A DNA stretch of 64,000 nt from Glossina fuscipes (Eukaryota; Arthropoda; Insecta; Diptera; Glossinidae). Both the position numbers and the translations under genes were made by a program. This document shows positions 62,231 to 64,000 of the stretch, piece by piece. Location: positions 1,445,433 to 1,509,432 of the forward strand of contig NW_023998454.1 of assembly GCF_014805625.2 (NCBI RefSeq), read 5' to 3'. Every line of letters begins with the position of its first letter. The first letter of the stretch is position 1. The notes beneath the pieces were generated by a model. The model worked only from the letters and a program-made list of their open reading frames with translations, was not told the origin of the DNA and made no database searches.

Positions 62231-62957
62231 TCAGATTTCAGAGATCACAACTAATTTTAAAATAAATTGACGGTCACTTTTTTGATGGCGCTGAAATTTT
62301 TCCTGTCTTGAATTTGTAGTGTCACTGCAGTAACTGAAGCTCGTGGAATAATGACATTTTGCAACTTTTCTTTTGAAGGCTGGACCCTAAACCCTCTTTT
62401 AAAACAATGTATTAATATATTGTTGCTCAGAAGAATGAAAGTTTGCTTAAAGTTCCCTATACATATGTATTGGAGGGATTAAGCTAGAAAACAAAATTGG
62501 GTGGATTTTGAAGTTTATTTTCAAGTTTTTCTGATTTTCAAAAAATGTTTTTTCAACTGTACTTGGATTTAAAAAAGATTTTAGAAGACACGCATGTTCA
62601 AAGATGCGCCCATAGACATGTGTGTTCGTAGAAATATATATTCACAGCAATTATTCCTGCGGACAAGTCTAAGAGCAACTGAAGAGCAAGCACCGTGTCG
62701 GTCAGGGATTAGGCAACTACTTGAAAGAACATACATATGTTTAAAGTAATGAAGTCATTCGCTAATTAACAGAGATACAAGATCAAAAAACCGATGGAAA
62801 GAAAGGGTTAAATTCATTTGTATCTTGACAAGAAATCTACAAACAAGAGATCCAAACGGATTCATACAACGACAAACGCAAGAAAATTACAAAAAATAGC
62901 TAACACAGGAATTAGAACAACAGTTTAGATAATCCACAAAACAGAGGAGTGAAATTT
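62231..62957. other. AT-rich non-coding stretch
   Basis: It may include the outer part of the mariner-like element on its right. No other feature is visible. Confidence 0.4.
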
Positions 62958-63117
62958 TGTGAGCGTGTTTGTTGGTTTAACATGGGTACACTGCCTTGAC
63001 GGTTTAATCCCACGACGCGCGATGAAACGCGGGTTAATTTTGCGTAATCAGCGTCCTCTAGAGAGTTAAACAATCCCTATAAGCTACGGGCCTAAACTAC
63101 ACTGGAGAATCCAGATA
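62958..63117 (+). repeat. Direct repeat, copy A (~160 bp)
   Basis: It aligns with 63806-63955. Shared blocks in order are TGTGAGCG, TTTGTTGGTTTAAC, GGTACACT, GGTTTAA.CCCA, CGATGA.ACGCGG, TTAAT, AATC.GCGTC.TC, CAGAGA/TAGAGA, ACAATCC.TATAAGCTAC and CCAGAT. Substitutions and indels indicate an old duplication. Confidence 0.75.
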
Positions 63118-63805
63118 TGTTTATTGTGCATGGCTCAATAAACCCACTCTGAGAAGTGTTGAGGCCTATCATTACCTCTAACTATTCGCTTTAGGAATGA
63201 TAGAAACCACAACCGCCACGATAACTCCTGCACGGCCATACCCAGCAGTGAGGAGTAACACACTGGTTAATTGCTGTGTTCAAACTGAGGGCTGGACATA
63301 CCAGTTTCCACCGCGGTTTCCACATCGATGTAAGTATGCAAGCTTCTCCCCAAAGGATCTTGGCAATCTCTACCCGTAGGTACTCGTGGTATAGTGACTC
63401 TCCTGGAGTTTAAAGTTAGACTAGAAAGCCTTTAGCCTTACTTTACGCGACATAGTCATTCTTGCCTTCGGATCAACCAAACAATCCCGGCTATCCAACA
63501 CCACACTATCCTTCTTCAAGATGTATGGCGGGCGGACACCATGCTCTCGATCATTACTATATCAACTTAGTTTACGTAACCAGTTACCAACTGGTTTCTA
63601 TTTCCTCCTTAGCAATACTCAATGAGAAAATAAGTGCCTCTTGCATTATACCCCTAAGCTATCCGTCAGAAAGCTTAGCGCCAAGTTATAGATAGTCCAA
63701 GCTTTAAACTCTTCTTTGCCGGTCGAGACGTTTCCAGTGATCACCACGAAGAGATGAGAGTTTCGGTACATCAATGTTCTCACGAACGCAAAGTTTATCA
63801 CCCCT
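63118..63805. other. Interval between the direct repeats, coding-like scraps
   Basis: This 690 bp interval is less AT-rich than the window average. A 60-codon plus frame (63197-63379) and a 77-codon plus frame (63462-63695) have balanced amino-acid use (Pro, Ser, Cys, Thr rich) but no motif I recognise. The minus strand is also partly open. With flanking direct repeats it may be the inside of a small decayed element. Confidence 0.35.
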
Positions 63806-63955
63806 TGTGAGCGAGACAGATGTCTTTGTTGGTTTAACGTAGGTACACTAGTTTGTCAGTTTAACCCCAAGGTTTCCGATGACACGCGGTTTAATAATAA
63901 TCGGCGTCTTCCAGAGAATTGGACAATCCTTATAAGCTACATTGGGTAGACCAGA
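63806..63955 (+). repeat. Direct repeat, copy B (150 bp, possibly start of a tandem array)
   Basis: It begins TGTGAGCGAGACAGATG and ends just before another TGTGAGCGAGACAGATG at 63956. So a new unit starts at the right edge, giving a 150 bp period. Whether a tandem array continues cannot be seen because the window ends. Confidence 0.7.
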
Positions 63956-64000
63956 TGTGAGCGAGACAGATGGAAACACAAAAATATACAAAAGGAAACA

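Noticed and set aside
1..64000. CRISPR arrays, operons, prophage or other prokaryotic systems
   Set aside because: No regularly spaced repeats with unique spacers, no ribosome-binding-site-led gene runs, and the transposon families are of insect type.

Overview
This window looks like non-coding DNA from an insect nuclear genome, most likely a true fly (Diptera) and perhaps a tephritid fruit fly. It is strongly AT-rich (about two thirds A+T by eye) and full of homopolymer runs and microsatellites. It shows no bacterial-type operons, and its recognisable protein remnants are insect retrotransposons and mariner/Tc1 transposons. One block also resembles a dispersed repeat that I recall from Drosophila non-coding DNA. 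The species is inference. I found no intact host gene, rRNA, tRNA, CRISPR array or prokaryotic mobile element. Most open frames are short, lack family signatures and are what AT-rich DNA gives by chance.

Layout. 1-5.4 kb: non-coding DNA with two copies of a ~110 bp dispersed repeat (1081, 5253), a doubtful reverse transcriptase (RT) scrap near 2.0 kb, and a 5'-truncated minus-strand non-LTR retrotransposon of CR1/Jockey type (3241-4055). 5.88-8.26 kb: the best-preserved element, a 5'-truncated I-type non-LTR retrotransposon with RT, RNase H and a TAA-repeat tail. 8.3-29.8 kb: mostly unassigned AT-rich DNA with microsatellites, a Drosophila-like dispersed repeat (~16.6-17.0 kb) and a small coding-like remnant at 21.6-22.1 kb. 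29.8-32.5 kb: a longer dead copy of the CR1/Jockey family. 32.5-35.1 kb: a triple near-palindromic repeat, a GC-richer block with a hairpin, and a minus-strand mariner remnant. 36.9-37.6 kb: a diverged repeat pair. 41.6-42.4 kb: a stop-poor pyrimidine-rich block with a consensus splice donor. 44.46-44.94 kb: an 84 bp I-element 3' fragment flanked by a 12 bp target-site duplication, then an unrecognised coding-like frame. 46.5-49.0 kb: a possible short secreted peptide, two orphan frames and a Tc1-like scrap. 53.7-54.0 kb: ~100 bp tandem repeat. 55.8-56.6 kb: a mariner remnant fused to a third CR1/Jockey copy. 58-61 kb: microsatellites. 61.9 kb to the end: a mariner-like scrap and a 150-160 bp direct repeat.

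The recognisable parts form a layered record of transposon insertion and decay, not a set of cooperating genes. All transposon open frames carry stops, frameshifts or lost catalytic residues, so none should be active. The window could be intergenic DNA or a large intron; the sequence does not decide. I found no convincing undescribed biological system. The items most worth following are the unrecognised coding-like frame at 44.6-44.9 kb, the triple repeat at 32.8 kb, the chimeric open frame at 56.0 kb and the direct repeat at the right edge.
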